From contig NC_037089.1 in NCBI RefSeq assembly GCF_002994745.2, positions 87,940,347 through 88,004,346 of the forward strand: a DNA stretch of 64,000 bases, in the 5' to 3' direction. A program made the translations under genes and the position numbers. Shown piece after piece: positions 63,817-64,000 of the stretch. The DNA is from Rosa chinensis (taxonomy: Eukaryota > Streptophyta > Magnoliopsida > Rosales > Rosaceae). The notes under the pieces were generated by a model, which was given only the letters and a program-made list of their open reading frames with translations, was not told the DNA's origin and searched no databases. How positions within the stretch are numbered: the stretch's first letter is position 1; each line of letters opens with the position of its first letter.

Positions 63817-64000
63817 GCTAAAAATATCTACTCCATGACAAACAAATGAAATAATATTAAGAAACATATATATATTGTATATTTATGGATGGGAATTGAT
63901 GGGATACATGTTCCAAACACAAGACAAGGTGTTGTAAGACATGAGATGACATAATTCCATGGTAGGTACCGCCATTGTCTATCCTCTAACTCAATTCAAC

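Noticed and set aside
63817..64000. Terminal 184 bases
   Set aside because: AT-rich sequence after the target duplication; no feature recognised.

Overview
The window is nuclear DNA of a flowering plant, almost certainly a eudicot. Host genes carry many short GT-AG introns, AT-rich intergenic DNA is dotted with LTR and LINE-type retroelements, and every recognised protein is closest to dicot families. Rosaceae is a guess from general look only.

Layout. 1-17,750 is repeat-rich. A complete non-autonomous LTR retrotransposon (1687-8089, target duplication AAATA) sits inside what looks like an intron of a poorly understood minus-strand spliced unit. It is followed by a LINE-like retroposon (10590-11769), a TIR element split by a solo LTR (13077-15387), a second LINE-like stretch (about 15395-16340) and a small MITE (16386-16700). 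17,755-18,762 holds a class I TCP transcription factor (TCP20), then about 6 kb without a gene. 24,725-27,304 is a seven-exon ACT-repeat protein (ACR6-like). 28,008-30,039 is a two-exon PPR gene. It converges on a ten-exon minus-strand GYF-domain gene (30,715-37,965) with a long Gln/Leu/Glu minisatellite. 38,916-40,700 is the minus-strand ribosomal protein eL8 (RPL7a) gene.

41,681-48,043 is an intact Ty1/Copia element with identical 529-bp LTRs, a perfect 5-bp target duplication and one open 1365-codon gag-pol frame. It lies between the divergent RPL7a and ARP2 genes, next to a tiny LINE 3' tail. ARP2 (15 exons, 48,408-52,090), an HXXXD acyltransferase of the ASFT/HHT suberin type (53,541-54,969) and a CID-domain RNA polymerase II CTD-binding protein (57,294-61,075) follow. 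62,072-63,798 is another retroposon, made of LINE ORF1 remnants with an 18-bp target duplication and an A tail.

The host genes are unrelated housekeeping and regulatory genes, as expected in plant chromatin. One real link is that TCP20-type factors are known to bind GCCCR/site II motifs of ribosomal protein promoters, and the RPL7a promoter here carries three GCCCA motifs plus a telo-box. I found no new multi-gene system. The most interesting material is the retroelement layer: the LARD-like element with repeated polypurine motifs, the retroposons without a reverse transcriptase, and the intact Copia element. Exon boundaries were read by eye from reading frame, GT-AG signals and family knowledge; no search was run.
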